Below, in pieces: positions 10,515 through 23,600 of a stretch of DNA of 64,000 nt (its first letter is position 1; every line of letters starts with the position of its first letter). The stretch is taken from positions 21,915,208 to 21,979,207 of the forward strand of contig OZ038450.1 of assembly GCA_964036195.1 (NCBI GenBank). The letters are read 5' to 3'. Position numbers and translations under genes: made by a program. Source of the DNA: Sphaerolaimus hirsutus (Eukaryota > Nematoda > Chromadorea > Monhysterida > Sphaerolaimidae). The notes below the pieces were generated by a model. That model was not told the DNA's origin. It did no database searches and was given only the letters and a program-made list of their open reading frames with translations.

Positions 10515-13500
10515 ATGGGCTCCGGCAGCAGAGACGGCCACAAGGACTTGAAAAAGATGCTGCAAGAGGTTAAAAGTCGTTCAACATTGTGCCATCAAAA
10601 TAAATGCCCCATTGTGACCGTAATACCATGATTTAAACGCAAGGAGAAACCCGAACCCGGCCGGACGGCGCCAAAAGTGGAGGTGCAAAAAAAGCCGCCA
10701 AAATTTCCCAAAAACGAGGCGATGACCAATGCGGAAGAAGTGAGAAAGCGGAACTTCGGACAGTTGGTTCTCTGGCATTATTTAGTTTTTTTAGTCAAGC
10801 GTAGCGTGAATCGCCGAGCGCCAATGGCGCCGCCCAAAAAAGCGCCAAGCGCCAATGGCGCCAAAACGCAGCGCCCTTGGCGCTCTAAAATGGCGCCGGC
10901 ACCATTGCATCACTGATTGTCCCCTTAACGTTGTCATCGAACATGCTCTACATATTGTCCATCCATCTCGCACACAAATAGCATTGAAAAAATCGTCAAT
11001 TTTTATAAAATATAATTAAATAAAATCTCAGAAACTCTCTCAATAAAAAATATAATTAAATCTGTCAAAAAACTGGAAAAAATAAAAATAAAAATATGTA
11101 AATATCAGATATTTTTAAAAATCTCAGAAAATCTCTATAAAAAATAATTAAATCTCTCTAAAAAATCGTGAAAAAAATATAAATCTCAGAAAATGTTTTA
11201 TTTTCTGAGATTTTAAAATATAAATCTCCCAGAGATTTTTTCAATGCTACACCCAAACCTTACCCATCAGGCGTCTGGGCGCGGTGTTCTACGACCCGCA
11301 AACTCGGCACGTGCTGGGGCGGCCGTGCGGCGACTGGGTCCTGTTCATCATGGCCCTGCTGCTGCTCTACGTGTACCTGTTCGGCGTGCTCGGCATCGGC
11401 TGCATGGCAGGGATGCTGTGGTCCTTGAATGAGACTACGCCGGAGTGAGTGGGTGGGTGGGTTGTACCATGGGTTGATGCTCAGTGTGGGGATATTTAGG
11501 CGGTTTTTTCGGTTCTGGGTTTTCCGAGAATTATTCATTTGACAGTACTGGACAAGGGGTATCATTGAACGAGCATAGTAGCCTACAGAGAAATTCGTGG
11601 ACATTGCTATTTTATGAAATTCTCAATCATAACAAGTCCGACTGGTGCAAATATTTGACCCATATGGTATGCATGTATTTTTTCATTTTATATATCGTAT
11701 ATCCTCGAATAAGATCCCGCGGGAGTTATTTGTTCAACACAAATTTTTGACTGGGAGTTAATAGAGGGGAGGGGGTTATTCGAGGGGAGTTATCTTTCAT
11801 CGGAATATAAGGTAAACTGTATGATTAATATGTTGTGTGAATGCGGTGAAATTAGTTGTACAAATTCCAATATTCATGCAATGGAATCAATGCTAGTATT
11901 CGAAGGGGGGACCTTTTCGAGCGGGGACTAAATCGAGGGTATACGGGATACGATATATTTTTATTGATAGTTTTAACTATATAACTCAGATGGGTGGGCG
12001 AGGGCACAGTACTTGGCCATCTGCCAGGGGTAGCATTCCACCCGGACCCGCGGCGCAAGCCGCACACGCACGAACAGGACCCCATCAGTATCGGTCTGGT
12101 CAGTATTTCGATTTTTCCATCGGAAAAGGACCCAAAAAGGACACAATAATCACCCAAAAACGACCATAACCGCAGAAGTACCAGGCGAAGGAAATGAAAG
12201 TGTACATGGACGAGCTGGACGACATGTTCTACAAGGAGTACAGCAACATCGGCACGGTCGCGTGCAAGTCCAAGCAGCCGGTGGACATGGCCGACCCCGA
12301 CAACCAATTGTTCGTGCTTTTGTGTTCATCATTATGTGCATTAAATGTGTATACATATTTTTTAATTAAGTGACAATGATAGCAATAAGGCCCTATCAGG
12401 ATACATATGCATGCACTTTCACAAAAAAAAGAAACAAGCAGAGTAACATAAACGCGAGCTAAATCAGGCGAGCGATATCTCAAGCGCTGTTTTTGGCCAC
12501 AGAACCAAATTGAATCAACCGGTGCACACTTTCAAACACAACAAATCTTGTAGCCCGAAAAAATGTGTCGGGCCAATCAAATCTGGCGCCTGGCCAGTCA
12601 TTCCACAGTAAATGCATTGCACTGCACGAATTTGCATCGCAGCGCGTGCCGCTACGACGCGATGGACAACGACCCGGACGAGGGGCTCGGCCCTTGCGCG
12701 TACAGACAGTACAACTACTATGGCTATTGTGCGTTCAGAGTGAAGTGTAGAGTACAGGGGTGGCGAGATTAAATGGGAATTGAGCTTTGAATTTGTATTA
12801 TGCTGAATGTTTCGAACATGTTTTGTGAAAAATTGTTCGAGTGATGAGAGTTCTCGAATGTCGACTTTTGAGGGCGGATGCAGCTGCCTGTGTTGCAAAT
12901 TGCAAAATTTCCCAAAACCTCCAAGCATCAGAAATCCAGTCGTATTGCAACTTGCTATCGCTATCGTCACTTGTTAAAAACGTTTTTAAAATGCAGTTGA
13001 CCCACAAGGGAAGACGCCAGCGCCGTGCATCGCGGTGCGCATCAACAAAATGATCGGCTGGCGTCCAAAGTACTACAACTCAAAGGACCACGTGCGGACC
13101 TATGTGGAAGAGTTCCGCGACGAAGTGTGGACCGCCATGGGGGGAGACAAAAAGGTGCTTTTTTGTGCTTCGCACGAATATTTCATTTACCTTGCAGCTG
13201 TGGACATCAAACACCTCTGGACATTTGCGTGTGCGTAGTTGGCGTAAAACACCACTGGACATCTGAGCACATGTACAGCGCCAGCCAAGCTGGTGCTTAA
13301 ATTCCCCCTAGTTCTAGATAAAACCACCGCAGCCAGCGATAGACACAGACGGCACCATTCATGCTGGTTTTGTGAATGTGCCACATGTGTTCAGATGTCC
13401 ACGGGTGTTTTATGCCAACTGCACATGCATATGTCCAGAGGTGCTTAATGTCTAAGGGATCAATGCTCAGTATTTATAGGACCTCAATTTTATTGAAAAA

Positions 13501-14712
13501 CAATTTAAAAACAATAGTTAGATTAATTTTTAATCATTATTTTTTAAGACCGCACAAGAGATGGTGATAAATAGCCAGCGTGACTGGATGGATGAGATTG
13601 ACAAGCATAAACAAGCCTGGAATACATCTGGACACTTGCCAGACTGTTGGTGGAAAAGGGTCAGGGTGTTTTGCTTTCCGGACAAAGGCTTCGCTGACAA
13701 CAAGGGAATCCACGATCCGAAAAACGTCACTTTTGAGTTAGTCCATAGATTGAGTAAATATCATTTGGGATAAATGAAAATATCATTGGAAACTGAAAAT
13801 GTTTTGCACAACCCCGAGAATGAAGCATGCGGCAACGCTAAATCTAACATCACTCGACAGTCTCAAAATTCAATCCACCAGCAAATTATGCGAGTAGAGA
13901 AAGTATTTTACACAGCACACATAAAATTCACGCAGGTACTTTCCCAGGCTGGGCGTGCCGATATGCTATTACCCATACAAGTTCGACAGAATATACACAC
14001 AGCCGGTGATCATGATCAAAGTGCACAACCTGCCCGTCAACGAGCTGGTCAAGATCGAGTGCATGGTAATGGCTATGGTTTGTTTTGGGTTGGGGTTTTG
14101 AGGAAAAATGGCATAACCACGGGCACTGTGAAAAGACTAGTTGAATACCAAGTTCGAACGCTCAGCAAAGTGTCAGAAACTCAAATATTGTCAATGTACT
14201 GGCACAGAAAATTTCCTTGTCAAAGTGCCTTTTCATATGAAAATTATTTCAAAAAAGTTTCAGATGCAAGTAACATTTTTGACTTCTGTCACACTACCTA
14301 GTCGGAAACTTGTGAATCGGCAGGGTTTGGTCCCAAGTCAAAAAATGTAAAATGTCATGCAATGTGTCAAAAGTCAGGTAACGTTCGCTGTAAAATTTCA
14401 AATGCCATGTAGTGTCAAAAGTCAGGTAAAATGCCCTGTGTCAAATTAGTGGTAAAGAAAATATTCAGAAGAAAATTTGACAATTCACAGGGCATTGTGC
14501 ATGATTTTGTGTTTTGACACATTGCATCCCACTTGACATTTAACAGTGTATTTTACAGGGACTGGTAGTGCACCCTGGACACCCAATATAAATCCAGTGG
14601 CTCCTACAAATAATCTGTTTTCACACAGAACGTTCCCCACGATGCCAAGAGTTACACTGCATGGAAAGACAGGCAGGGCCATGGCCACTTCTTTATCAAG
14701 CTGATCAAGTAA
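10515..14712 (+). CDS. Na+/K+-ATPase beta-subunit-like protein, 10 exons
   Basis: Exons, mostly by matching phase: 10515-10568, 10644-10762, 11271-11444, 11990-12098, 12176-12309, 12643-12728, 12997-13154, about 13549-13730, 13936-14065, 14629-14712. It would be the accessory glycoprotein of the plasma-membrane sodium pump, needed for folding and delivery of the alpha subunit. Seen: a charged cytoplasmic N-terminus; RLGAVFYDP.TRHVLGR before a membrane segment (VLFIMALLLLYVYLFGVL); the ectodomain motif YGYFDPQGKTPAPCIAVRIN; NKMIGWRP; ICYYPYKFD; PVNELVKIEC; and a short C-terminal tail HGHFFIKLIK followed by TAA. Cys positions fit the family's disulfides (CRYD/GPC, APC, FC, IC, IEC). The 3' end of exon 8 is uncertain: no GT gives the needed phase. 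The frame continues upstream of the chosen ATG to an acceptor-like site at 10490, so a leader exon or trans-splice is possible. Confidence 0.88.
10800..10912. repeat. GGCGCC-rich repeat in beta-subunit intron 2
   Basis: Repeated 'gcgccaatggcgcc' words. Same family as 30570-30700, 31427-31502, 40658-40716, 47858-48523, 52418-52460 and 62088-62332. It lies inside the intron that follows the exon ending at 10762. Confidence 0.6.
11693..11958. mobile_element. diverged TACCGTA-family inverted-repeat element
   Basis: 'atcgtatatcctcgaataag' at 11693 faces 'ctaaatcgagggtatacggg' at 11929-11948. It lies in intron 3 of the beta-subunit-like gene, about 30 bp before exon 4. Confidence 0.4.
14345..14560. 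mobile_element. introner-like palindromic element I1
   Basis: Arms contain 'atgtaaaatgtcatgcaatg' at the left and 'ttgacacattgcatccc...gtattttacag' at the right, pairing around a centre near 14460. It sits inside the last intron (14066-14628) of the beta-subunit-like gene. Same family as I2-I8. Confidence 0.65.
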
Positions 14713-15371
14713 TTGATGAATGAAAAATGAACTTTGTTGTGAAGTGAACACGATCAAGCTACTGATGATACTGCATACATGTGTATACTATTTGGTTACT
14801 CAAGAATTGACTAGTGTGATGTAAGAGTGCTTGCGCTTTTACTTCACTACTTATGACGAATGAAGGCGTTAAGTCAAACCAAAAACAAACAAAAAATAAG
14901 TGTTATACTCGGCGTACATGATACTCTGCCCTCGCACGGATTTATGTCTCGTGTTGGAAGCGTGCCAATGATTATAAAATAATGCGATTTCCGTAAAAAG
15001 ATGGAAAAATTTCATCGATGTGAATATGTTAATGAAAAACATTATAACAACAATCAGTTTTGTCATATTTTTATGAAACTCGCACGCGTGCACCATCGTT
15101 GGCACACTTCCAGCGGGAACCACGCGTGCAGGGTGTAAAGTAACCGGAGTATACTTTGCAGTCTGTTCCAAAACTCCCAGGATAACAAATTTTTATCACT
15201 TCACATAAAATGTCAGTGTTGTGTGAATGTGATGCCAGAGAATCCCCAGTGAGTGGTTAACGGCGCTACACACACTGGGTGTCAACTGGATTAGACTTTA
15301 GTGGCCCATCAACTAAAATCTGAACCGAAACCGTTCAGGCCAGTTGGCACCCGACGTTATTGTCGAGCCTG
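14713..15371. other. intergenic stretch without recognised features
   Basis: No exon-like frame with splice sites on either strand. Near 14940-15130 is a segment (gtttgaagcatgccaatgat-like words) that recurs in degenerate form at 25070-25270, so it is probably an old repeat. Confidence 0.35.
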
Positions 15372-15757
15372 TACCATTACGCATGTAAACCCATCATGCA
15401 TGTAGACCCAGCATGCATTTAATTATACCCGGAATGCTGAAAATAGGCAATAAAACACATAACCTAGTGATTTTGAAGGTGAAAATCTATAAAAACGTTG
15501 AAAATAAGCGATTTTGGGTGAAAAATAGGGTAAAATTGCTCAATAGCACTTCAGATAGCTTGATAGTTAGGCAATTTGCAGGCGGGGGGGGGGGGTGTTC
15601 AGGGTAAAGTAGTCAAAAAAATTGCCTCTGAGTCTGGGATAGATAGATAGCTAGCGCTTTGAGGTGGGGTTACCCGCCCCCTTTCTTACCCCTGCGGGTA
15701 TAATGTGTCTATAATGGGTCTATATGCGTGATGGGTTTACATGCGTAATCGGCTTGA
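15372..15757. mobile_element. inverted-repeat element with ATGTAAACCC / ATGTAGACCC ends
   Basis: Left end 'ttacgcatgtaaacccatca' pairs with right end 'gatgggtttacatgcgtaat'. The interior has 'tagatagatagctag' words, a G run and 'ggttacccgccccctttctt'. A second full copy is at 27730-28348, with diverged relatives at 26200-26290, 33225-33310 and 35225-35610. Confidence 0.7.
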
Positions 15758-15916
15758 CCAGTTGTCAACTGGTGTGTGCAGGGCCAACTAAATATTCGAT
15801 GACTGCTAAAAGAACTCTTGTTCAATTGAGTAAAGGAAGCAAACAACCACAATAAAAAAGCAAGTACGATCCCACGATAACAGTGCCACTCAGCCGAGAA
15901 ACAGCCATCTAGGTAT

Positions 15917-16318
15917 CTAATTCAAATCGATCACATTAGTCTGACTCCAATACTTCATGCCTTCAGGATCATGCTTTTGATTATCAGGCCCTTGATGGTA
16001 AGACCCTCCCAAAGGCACTGCTTTATGGCGCCTGTGTTGACCATGATTTCTTCCGTGCGAACGGCGAGATGTATGTTTGTGCTTGTGGCGGTTGCTTTCA
16101 CGGTTTTTCATAAAGTCCATGAAATGGTTCTTTCTGCGGTGGTTCCTTTTCATGCCACCTTCAGTTTCCTTGTCACCTCGACTAAGTGCCTGGAAATTTG
16201 TCGTTTTTTTTGGAGATTTTTAGGATTTTTTTTTGAAAAATTGATCTGCGCCACGAACCAGGTTTATTAATAGGGTGACAACCATCCCGACGAGAAGAAT
16301 TTTTCCGGCTGTCGACAT
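15917..16318 (-). CDS. small secreted His/Arg-rich peptide precursor, 2 exons
   Basis: Exon 1 is 16318-16259, exon 2 is 16189-15917 (stop TAG), with a 69-bp intron starting gttcgt and ending tttccag. Both exon lengths are multiples of three, giving about 110 residues. Exon 1 encodes a start Met and a hydrophobic signal peptide (MSTAGKILLVGMVVTLLINL). The mature part is very basic, with clustered His, Arg and Lys (NRHKHKHTSRRSHGRNHGQH) and a more polar, acidic C-terminus (KYWSQTNVIDLN). No Cys. It could be a metal-binding, cuticle-associated or antimicrobial-type peptide; I recognise no family. The splice is inferred from phase and the signal peptide. Confidence 0.5.
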
Positions 16319-16680
16319 TTTGGGATTTTTTGTGTGGCAGAATGTTGATGTTATGAGACTGGCAAAAATCAGACAGCCGTGGCACTAAATATTACACCTG
16401 GTAAAATTCACACACAGGTATATTGCGTACGAATTGCTGTGAAAGTGTGAGAAGTTCTTCACACATATTTAATATCTCCGCTGATTTCTCGGCCGCACAC
16501 AACTGATGATTATTAATCAGATGAATGCCAGCATGTGTTCCCACGTTTTACATTCACGCGGAATAATACACATTCAGTTCACGTGTTTACACAAAAAAGA
16601 TGGTTTTCAAAGAACGCATGCAGCTTGATTATTGGGGTTGATAATCAGTGGTTTGGTTACGACAGACACCATTCATCGAC

Positions 16681-17164
16681 CAGAGTTGTTAAAAGTACCC
16701 AACCTTTTTCAAAGTATGTATTATTTATTCAAAGTGCATATTTTGTTTTTACTCACCTCCCGAGTACAGAAAGCGTAAAGTAAAAATTATTTACTTTTAC
16801 TCGCGAGTAATCGAGAGTGAAATACTTTTTTCCAGAAAGCGTAAATGTGAGTATTTTCCTCAGGAATGCGTCAAAGCGAGTAAAATAAACTTTTCTTTGT
16901 GGAAAAAGCATTATGAATGTTTACCCTGGACAACAAGAAGGTGTTTTCTTTCTATAAATAAGTATTCTTTATGAAAGGGAGGGTTCTCGAATGGCAAAAA
17001 TACTCTTTCTGTACTTGCAAAAAATACTCTACTGTACTCGAGTACTCTCAAAAAGTAAGCGTACAGGCGAGTACAGATACTTTTTTCAAAGTATGCGTAT
17101 GCGTATTTACTCGGTACTCGAGTATGCGTACTTTTTAGTAAAAGTAGATACGCATTAACAACTG
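16681..17164. mobile_element. hAT-like element G1 (CAGAGTTGTTAAA ends)
   Basis: Starts CAGAGTTGTTAAAAGTAC and ends GCATTAACAACTG. Perfect 8-bp target duplication tcatcgac at 16673-16680 and 17165-17172. The interior is rich in 'gagtac' and 'aaagcgtaaa' words and has no transposase frame. Confidence 0.85.
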
Positions 17165-18008
17165 TCATCGACACGGTGGATCATGGTCTAGTTCAAAGGG
17201 TTACAGACACAAAATACACATTTGCAAAAGCAGACACTTGCAACGAGTAAAATTGCAAGCGCCTGTCCACAAAAAATTTATCTACCTAAATATTTACTTG
17301 AAAAATAACTTTTACTCATTTTAATTATGATGTATAACACGTTGTTTCGTCGTTGCAACTTTTGAATTCAGACATCTTCGTTTTTGTTTGTATTAGGTCG
17401 AAATCAGGGACACGCGCCAATTCCGCAGATGAAAAGTTAAAATAAAGGTGGCATCTGATAAGTAAAGTTACGATGGTAGCCCATGTCACAAATAAACTGT
17501 AAGCGCTGGAAAATTTCTAAATGAAAGTACTTGTCAAAAGCGATGGAAAGACGGTGCCATCTAAGGGTTAACCTCATGGCACTTTGGTGCTTTGCGCCAC
17601 TTTTCTGTGCCGCACGGCGCCCTTTTCCGTGACGTCCCCGGCGCCTGGCGCTCTGTTTTCTGGTGCTTTTCCATGAACTGATTGTCACTAACAGATATCT
17701 TTTCACTTTACTTACCAGTTCCCACTGTCCCTCAAACTTTTCTACTAGTGGAATTGGCCCAGGAATAAATACATAAACCATAGTTTACATCTCCGGAGCA
17801 TTGCATTTCAAAGCAAGTTTCATGGCTGCAAAAACACCTAAAATCATCGCAGACGAATAAAATAAATATACAAATCTGTACAATATGGCTTTTTTATAAA
17901 TCTGAGCTGATAACACTGAAGGCACCTATTAATATAGCCTGGCAATGGAGCGGGGTGTCGCAGTTTTCTGTTGTATCGTAGGCCCAGTTTCAATCTGCAA
18001 GACAAAAG
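17165..18008. other. intergenic stretch, nothing firm
   Basis: A minus-strand open frame at 17781-17437 contains a Arg/Lys-rich segment without supporting splice sites or family resemblance. Not annotated as a gene. Confidence 0.3.
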
Positions 18009-20471
18009 CATAGTTGTTCAAACGTATTGACGTTTACTCGATAAATACGTATACTACATAGTACTAGTACTGCGAGTAAATACTAGTAAACTAGTAAATA
18101 CGAGTACTGCGTAAAAAATTTTACGTTTCCTCCCGAAAAAATACCGTTACTCACTTTCTCGCGTACTTTTTGAAAAAGCGCGAGTACAGATCACGTATTT
18201 CAGATAGGCTTTTACATTGACGATTTTCAAGGGATAAAGGGAAAAAACGGCGAAAAAACTATAAATTGTAAAACACACACAAAATAGCTTAAAAATAGGA
18301 AAAACACATTAACTAGTGAATATGCAGGGTGTGCTTCTAAATGTACCGATCTACAAAAAATCGATTTTGAGATAATCGCAATTGAAAGTTTGGAGTATGC
18401 AATACCCATACATGGGTATTGGGTATGAGAATTTTGTATCTGTACCCATATTGTTGGGTATCCACATGCATGGGTATAATAATTGTTTATACACATAACA
18501 CTAGCTATATAACATTTAGTGTATCGTATTTTTTGTAGTACAGTAAACTGGTGGAAAATATAAATGAGAAAATCACTTTATTGAATTTTACAAATCCCAC
18601 ATGCAACCTGTTAGGCTCTCATCTTGTGTGAGGGTGCCCCCAAGTATTTACTATATGTACCCTAGAGGGCACCCCCCTCAGGCCACCCTTGCTGCAGAAA
18701 AAAAGTTTTTTCCACATTTTTTCTGGAAAATATAAATGAGAATTCATACAAATTTTTGTTCCTGAAGAAATTTATATTTTTAATATATTTTATTCTGGAC
18801 ATTTGAGACCAAAAAGTTTTTTTAACATTGGTAGATTGTAAGTATGTTTAACTTTTCTACCCCCTCAGAACCCCCAGAAGCCCCACACAATGATGGCGTT
18901 GTTGATCAAATCCAAACAATTTTTTTGAGAAAAACATAGGTTTGAAAAGGTGGACAATCCACTATCCCAAGCTATTCATGGAGCACATGGGGGCCAGAAT
19001 TGGCTCGCTCAGTGTCAGGGGCAACATATGGCTGCTCCTGGGCCCCGTTTTTGCACTTATGTATTTTTTATAGCAAATGATTAAAACAGCCCTGTGTAAA
19101 GAGGGCACTCACGTGACAGCGTGTCCAGCACCTGCAGTGTCGGGATGCAAATTACAAAATACTTGTGCCCATTCAATGTGGGCACTAATTATCTGATTAA
19201 AACCTGTAGGGGCCAATGGGCAATGTGCCCTGTATCTAGTGTGAGTGGGCCAGACAAATAAAGAGGTCATGTCCAGAAAATAAAAAATCACAGTTTTTTA
19301 ATCACAACCACAATTTAGGTAATCACAAAGTTTAAAATCATTGTTGACATGGCTCCGTGGCACATGTCTGTATATCTGGGGTAATTTTTGTGTGGGGGAG
19401 TGGGCAGGGGGTCAAAATATACCCCCTAATTACCAGTGGGTCAAAAGATGGCTTTGGGCAAGCCACAAGGACTTTTAATTTTTTGAAAAAGCACCAACAC
19501 AAGTGTATTCATCACTTGTGTTGTAACCACACCAAAAAATGGCTGCACACTTCACCATAACTATATTTTGTGCGGTTTTTTGAAAATTCTCATTTATATT
19601 TTCTGGGAAAAAAATTGGCAAAAAATCTTCATCAATCTGTAGCAGCAGAACAGGGGGGTGCCATGGGGTGCCACTTGGCATATATGTAGGCAAATGTTGT
19701 GGGCACCCCCACAACAAATGGCAGCCATATTGGGCTGCACGTTTTCCTGTGAGATTGTTATGAAAAATGAGGTGCCTGATTTCTCATTTAAATGTGCCAC
19801 CAGTTTACATTTTAAAGGAACAAATTGGTAATAGCATGTAGATCGGTACCTTTTGAAGCACAAAATCAGATAGATGTAGATCGGTACTTTTACCCATAGT
19901 AAAAAAGCACAAATTGAGTTTTTGCTGCTGATGATGCCGGGCTGACATCGGTACATTTAGAAGCACAAAAAATAAAGTGCAGATCGGTACATTTAGAAGT
20001 ACAATTTTGAAAAATGTGTGTAGATCGGTACTTTGTAAAATACAAAAGCTGAAAAAGCTTGTAGATCGATACTTTTAAAATTTCAAAAACTGTATTTTGC
20101 GATTTTTTTGCTTTTTTCGACCCTTCATATCTCAAAATTGAATTTCGCACCCCCCACATATTATATATTTTTGAAGCGCATTTTTATGGGGACCCCAAAA
20201 ATGGCCCTAACTCAAATTTGTAGATCGGTACTTTTAGAAGCACACCCTTCATATAAGGGTGAAAAAGCTTGGCAATTTGTGATTTTGAGCGAAATATGTT
20301 GCAAAATTCCCCAAAAATACCCACTTTTACGCTTTCCGAGAACAAAAGTAATTTACTCACATTTACTCAGGAGTAAAAGTAAAAAAATTTACTTTATGTT
20401 TTCAGTACTCAGTGGTGAGTAAAAAATACTTTTACGTTTACTTTAAAAAAGTTCAGTACTTTTAATAACTG
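18009..20471. mobile_element. hAT-like element G2, carrying a nested element
   Basis: Starts CATAGTTGTTCAAACG and ends ACTTTTAATAACTG. The flanking duplication gacaaaag / gacaaaac (18001-18008, 20472-20479) matches at 7 of 8. Terminal parts carry the same 'cgagtaaa/tactcac' words as G1. The middle is occupied by another inverted-repeat element at 18328-20250. Confidence 0.7.
18328..20250. mobile_element. nested inverted-repeat element with GTACCGATCTAC ends
   Basis: Left end AGGGTGTGCTTCTAAATG followed by TACCGATCTAC. Right end GTAGATCGGTACTTTTAGAA followed by GCACACCCT. Inside the right half the word GTAGATCGGTAC recurs at least six more times (19840-20060). I saw no convincing target duplication. 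No transposase was recognised. Confidence 0.6.
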
Positions 20472-20656
20472 GACAAAACACACACAAAAAAACACATTAA
20501 TCACTCACATGCGCAAGATCAAAAAAATTACAGAATAAAAAGTGATTGATGGTAGATTTTTTGTAATACAGTTTATGTTTTAACAAACAAAATTCGTTAA
20601 AAACGTTAGCCTTGATAAGTACGGGCACAAACCGACCTCATTTACAAACAAACGTG

Positions 20657-23600
20657 TCAGAAAGAACGCACCACATTCCCTGGAAGACCCTGAACCCTGA
20701 GTTGCGGACAAGTTACTTCTGTCACTTTTGGCAACGTTCCAGTTTCCGCAATTTGCGAACTGAGTCCAAATCGATTCGCGCTGAGTGACCGGTGGTCAAG
20801 ATTGGACCTGGCTGCCTGTTTCGGGGCTGGCTCATCATCCGTTTCGGGGTCGGAATAGTGCGTGTGATTGAGATGAGATTTGGCGCACTTTTGGCTGTTG
20901 GCGTCTGTCCCCTGAGTGGTGTAAATTTTGAATAAAAATAGTTAAAGTGCACTTCTGAAAGTCCGAAGATAACTCCGGAAATTCCGAAAATCGAGTTCAG
21001 CACGGAAATAGCATCTAGAATCAGTTCCATAGATTTTTTAAACCATTTTACAATTTTTTTCTACTTGCTACTTTTAACACCACTGTCCCCTTTTAAAAAT
21101 GTCACATTTTTAGACTTTTGTAATAATTGAGAACGAGTGTCAGAAAATGACCAACAGGAAGTCGATAAATTCATGTTGTATCCAGCAAAAATTCGATAAG
21201 TCTACTGTTTTATGGGCAAAATAGTAAGAAATGTGGGACGCTGACTTTATGTCGAGAGCAGCGGCGGATAGTTTTACACTTCATCATGTACAGCGAACAA
21301 GCGTATATATTCGACACGTATTGCTGGCAAAGAATTCAGTGAAACTAAAAAGAAACTTTCTAACAATAAACTTTTTGAAGTGATCGACTTTTAGAATTAT
21401 AGGCTTCAATTTAAAGCACCACTGCACAATACGCCACAAAGTCCAAAAAATCTCACTTCGAAGCACTCATCTTGTCTACATTCGCCGTTGCCAATCATAT
21501 TAACCCTTTGAGCCGTACAATTCTTATACAGCGACTTTTTCGCAGTCAACATAGGCGCATCTCTGAGAACATCACTCCCCCCTGGCTTTTGGCGTAAATT
21601 CGGCCCAGTTGGATATGGCTTCCAGACGTAGATTTTGGAGGTAGACGGCTGGAAATGCGAACTTTCCGTAATTTCAGCCAAAATAATGCTAGAAGTAAAA
21701 AATGGCCAAACAAAAACTAGGATTAGAAAAAATAGATTTTTAAGCGGATTTTACTAAAATTTGGCTTGCCATCGCTAACAAAGCCAAACACTATTAGGGT
21801 TCAAACGGGACCGCGGTCCCGGTACATGGTTCGGCAAAAAGTCGCGGTCCCGACATTAGAAAATAACTGGTCCCGTTTGAACCCAATACATTAATGTATA
21901 CCCCATAATCGTCGAATAAGTCCTACTCGAAACCCCCACGCGGTTAGCTGAGTGAGGAAAAATTCAACCCTCTAACAACTCCCCACTCTGTGATGGGTGG
22001 TAAAGATATCAGGTGTAAAAAGTGTGTAGGTATGCGATATTTAAATATACATATCACTGATACACATAAAACGAAGACATCAAAAAAAAACTTAACCAAC
22101 TTCATTAGAGTTTCCCTGTCCCCTGACCACCTTGGCGTTCAGTGTTCCCACGTCTCCAGCCCGCGGCAGCTTATTCAACTTGTTGCGCACTCGGTCTGGC
22201 ATCCAGCCAACTGTGCGTGCGCACGGCTGCTCATCGGGATGCACAGAGGGTGAAACCCGACTGTCGGGCCGCGGGTAGCTGGTGTCGGGCAAGTTGTCGG
22301 GTTGCGGTGAATCGGGTTGATCAATGTTCACCGCGTCAATTTCGTCCTGACTGTCGTGAACGACGACTATCTGAATGATGGGAGTGTATGATTTTTTTGA
22401 GTTTGCATGTATACGGTAGATTGTCCTGAATAATCAACGAAAGTTCCCGGTATTTACCGTAATTCCATGAAATACCCCCTCAAAATGGCCACTATGAAAT
22501 AATAACTTCCCTCAAAATTTGCAATATAAAAAACCCGGGGGCTATTTCGAGGAAATACGGTATTCAAAAAAATGCGGTTGCTTTTTTGAGTTTGGAAAAA
22601 AGTTTCAAAATAGGAATGTCACGAAAATTACGAACCGGCTGATCAAACTCCTTCGTCATCTGCACCTGCACCTTGCTCTTCAGTTTATCAGGCAGCCAAT
22701 CATAAGTACCAAACCCAGATCCGTGACCGTAAGCACAGCCAATCAGCACCCGGCCATCCTCAGTGGGCACTCTCAGCACGCCACCGTAATCCCGACTACC
22801 GTCACCGGCCGAATTGAGTGCCTCGGCTGCATGCAGAGACTCCAGTTCCGCATCGCCGAGGCTGTCGTCGAATTGATCGTGTTCGTTGATCCACTGGATG
22901 ACGTCATCGTGGGGAGATTGAACTTGGTCGCTGGTTTGTGCGGTGTAGCCGCGAGTGCGCGCCGAAGTGAATAGGAATTTCTGAGAAAATGAAAAAGTAA
23001 GGTGGGTTTATTTCGGGGGGGGGGGGTGTCGGTGCACAAGTAAACCCGGTGCACAAGTAGTAGAAGGGGGCCATGGTGCAGCGTACTTTGGCGTCGTCAA
23101 ATGGCGCCATTCCATCACTTATCATGTGTATAGTTGTTGTTTTTGGAGGGGGGGGATCGCAGGGGTTCAATATATGGGGTTTTTCAAGTTTTAGAGGGAA
23201 AAAGGGAGAAAAATCGCTAGATACATATGTAGATAGCTGGAGCGTTTGGGGGGTAACCCAACCCCCCATACTGAACCCCTGCAGTGCCCATGAAAATCCA
23301 GTGTTCAAGTATGGCGGCCGTACCTAAGCTCCGGGTCTACATTGGCACCGGACATTGTTACTTGTGCACCGGGTTTACTTGTGCACTGGTCCTGCGCCGT
23401 TTATTTCTTTGGTGCATCTGCGATTGCTCCACAGTCAAAAGTTTTTGGATCGAGCCACAACTCAACGAATGAAAAGCCAGAAGATCGGGGGCCACAGAAA
23501 TACCGCATAGCAACTAGGGTTCAAACGGGATTGACTTTTCGGGATCGGGCTTCGTTTAGACATTTCGGGATCGGGATTAGGGTTTCAGAATCGAGATTTT

